From: an uncultured Clostridia bacterium
Lineage (GTDB): Bacteria; Bacillota; Clostridia; Christensenellales; Borkfalkiaceae
Direction of reading: 5' to 3'
Assembly (NCBI GenBank): GCA_947176445.1
Contig: CAMWQK010000039.1
Span: forward strand, 1-7,145
DNA length: 7,145 nucleotides
Numbering within the stretch: the stretch's first letter is position 1; each line of letters begins with the position of its first letter. The notes below the pieces were generated by a model. It did no database searches, was not told the origin of the DNA, and worked only from the letters and a program-made list of their open reading frames with translations. This document shows, piece by piece, positions 5,783-7,145 of this stretch. The position numbers and the translations under genes were made by a program.

Positions 5783-7145
5783 TCACTCCTTTTCAAATAC
5801 AACGAGCGAAAGTTTTTTGATTGTAAGCTGACCGCCCTGCGCCGCACCGTCGCCGATCGCAAGGCGCTTTTTATAGTTCCCCGCGGGAATAGCGCACTTC
5901 GCTTCTTTTCCGCTCGGATTGACGGCGATCAGGAACTTGCCGCGGCGGAACACGAAGGGATATTCTCTCTCCTCGCCGTAGACGACTTCGAATTCGCCGC
6001 CCGCCTGCAAGTCTTTCTCTGCTGCTCTGAGCTCGGTGAACGCCCTGATCGTGTTGAGGAGCGAGTCTTTGCGCTTCTCCTGCTCTTCTACATTGGGCGC
6101 GTCCTTTCTTAAATCGACGGGCAGATACAGCGCACCGTCCGTCTCCGAAAAGCCCTTGTTTTTGCCGTCCGTCCACTGCATGGGCGTACGCGAACCCGTA
6201 CGGAAGAACCCGCCTTCCTTGGAGTGCAGCCCCTCCGCATACTTCATGCCGATCTCGTCGCCGTAATAGACGAAGGGAATGGTGGGCATGAGCAGGATGA
6301 ACGACGCAACGAGTTTGAGCTCCTCTTCCGAGCGGCGGCGGGAATAGCGGATCATATCGTGATTGCCCGTGGGCAGACACATATAGCCGCGCCCGTTGAT
6401 GTAATGATATTTTCTGAGGAATTCGTCGAGAAATGCCGTAATATCCCCCTCGCCGTCCTCTTTGAAGAAGCACTTGACTGCCTTGCTCCGATCGACGTAG
6501 TCGAAATCCTCCGTCTGGAAGAGCGCGTTATAGCCGACGCTGCCGAAGTGGATATAGAAATCCATATGGAAGCCCGCGTCGATCGCCGCCTCCGCGCACG
6601 ACCACTCGGCAAGGATCGCCGCTTCGGGATAGTCGCGGTCGAGCTCCGAGCGCACTTCCTGCCACAGCCGCTTTGTTCCCGTCTTTTCGGGATCGTTCTT
6701 GACGAGCGAATACGCCATATCCACGCGGAAGCCGTCGCAGCCCATGTCCAGCCAGAAGCGCATGATGCGCTTCATCTCTTCGAGCGTTGCTCTGCACGAC
6801 GGGTGATCGGGCGGGAGCTGCCACGCATGATCCCGTTTCTCGAAGCCGTAGTTCAAAGCGGGCTGAGAGTTGAAGAAGTTGACCATGTAGTTCCCGTCAC
6901 GGTCGGACATGCCGCTCATCAGGCGGTAACCTTCGGGATAGTCGAACGCGTTCCCCGTCCAGATATAGCGGTCGGAAAACTCGTTCCGCTCGGGCTGTTT
7001 GGACGCTTCGAACCACTTGTGCTTATCCGACGAGTGCCCCGGTACGAGGTCGAGAAGGATCTTAATCCCCCGCTTATGTGCCTCGGCAAAAAGCTCCTTT
7101 GCGTCCTCGTTCGTGCCGTATCTGGGCGCGATCTTATAGTAGTCG
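5783..7145 (-). CDS. GH13 alpha-glucosidase/alpha-amylase-family enzyme (partial, N-terminus off the right edge)
   Basis: A retaining glycosidase of family GH13, probably acting on alpha-linked glucosides. The frame is open from 7144 to the TGA at 5785-5783, giving 453 visible residues; about 60-90 N-terminal residues should lie beyond the edge. The visible part opens with DYYKIAPRYGT, a conserved segment after the second barrel strand. Region I is DLVPGH (7051-7034). Region II is DGFRVDMAYS, with the nucleophile Asp at 6721-6719. Region III is AILAEWS, with the acid/base Glu at 6607-6605. Region IV is TGNHDM, with the transition-state Asp at 6358-6356. All three catalytic acids are therefore present. 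FVYYGDEIGM and SRTPMQW place it near the oligo-1,6-glucosidase/trehalose-synthase group. A beta-rich C-terminal domain ends the protein. The internal Met at 6919 is not the true start. The gene heads the visible operon; its promoter is outside the window. Confidence 0.93.
   Translation of the reverse strand, partial: DYYKIAPRYGTNEDAKELFAEAHKRGIKILLDLVPGHSSDKHKWFEASKQPERNEFSDRYIWTGNAFDYPEGYRLMSGMSDRDGNYMVNFFNSQPALNYGFEKRDHAWQLPPDHPSCRATLEEMKRIMRFWLDMGCDGFRVDMAYSLVKNDPEKTGTKRLWQEVRSELDRDYPEAAILAEWSCAEAAIDAGFHMDFYIHFGSVGYNALFQTEDFDYVDRSKAVKCFFKEDGEGDITAFLDEFLRKYHYINGRGYMCLPTGNHDMIRYSRRRSEEELKLVASFILLMPTIPFVYYGDEIGMKYAEGLHSKEGGFFRTGSRTPMQWTDGKNKGFSETDGALYLPVDLRKDAPNVEEQEKRKDSLLNTIRAFTELRAAEKDLQAGGEFEVVYGEEREYPFVFRRGKFLIAVNPSGKEAKCAIPAGNYKKRLAIGDGAAQGGQLTIKKLSLVVFEKE
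5786..5791 (-). promoter_or_regulatory. Ribosome binding site deciding the methyltransferase start
   Basis: AAGGAG on the minus strand lies eight bases before ATG 5777 and overlaps the first base of the competing GTG at 5786-5784. It is embedded in the last codons of the GH13 gene, whose TGA is at 5785-5783, an arrangement typical of translational coupling. Confidence 0.7.

Noticed and set aside
4749..5831. A 360-codon open frame on the plus strand
   Set aside because: It lies opposite the methyltransferase gene and spans three gene ends. Its composition is Arg/His-rich without any recognisable domain, as expected for an antisense shadow of GC-rich coding DNA.
6919..7145. Treating the Met at 6919 as the GH13 start and the rest as a separate region
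   Set aside because: The same frame continues to the window edge and encodes conserved GH13 segments, including DYYKIAPRYGT and DLVPGH.

Overview
The window looks like chromosomal DNA from a Clostridia-like Gram-positive bacterium of moderately high GC content. The evidence is general: near-consensus sigma-A promoters, AGGAGG-type ribosome binding sites, a lipobox substrate-binding protein, AT-rich intergenic regions between GC-rich genes, and a gene set typical of anaerobic gut Firmicutes (glycosidases, AraC regulators, corrinoid methyltransferases). I cannot name a genus. No tRNA, rRNA, CRISPR array, insertion sequence or phage gene was seen.

Layout. (1) Positions 1-1310, minus strand: a sugar-type ABC transporter substrate-binding lipoprotein, running off the left edge. 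(2) Positions 1311-1568: an AT-rich divergent control region. It holds a strong promoter in each direction and a 17-bp direct repeat at a 22-bp period that looks like an AraC-type operator. (3) Positions 1569-2375, plus strand: an AraC-family regulator whose start codon falls at the predicted transcription start, so its mRNA is probably leaderless. (4) Positions 2377-2411: a bidirectional terminator between convergent genes. (5) Positions 2427-3932, minus strand: a cytoplasmic clan GH-D (alpha-galactosidase-like) glycosidase with a TTG start and its own promoter. (6) Positions 4048-4079: a terminator. (7) Positions 4113-7145, minus strand: the end of an operon in the order GH13 alpha-glucosidase-like enzyme (partial), UroD-fold zinc/corrinoid methyltransferase, methyltransferase-associated corrinoid protein.

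How they may work together. The lipoprotein would capture an oligosaccharide for import, AraC would switch the locus on, and the two glycosidases, with no secretion signal in the GH-D enzyme, would cleave imported glycosides in the cytosol. The methyltransferase and corrinoid protein form a recognisable one-carbon transfer pair. Their close linkage to a GH13 gene is the least expected part of the window. It could mean the imported glycoside carries or releases a methyl group, for example as an O-methyl sugar or methoxylated aglycone, but this is inference from position only.
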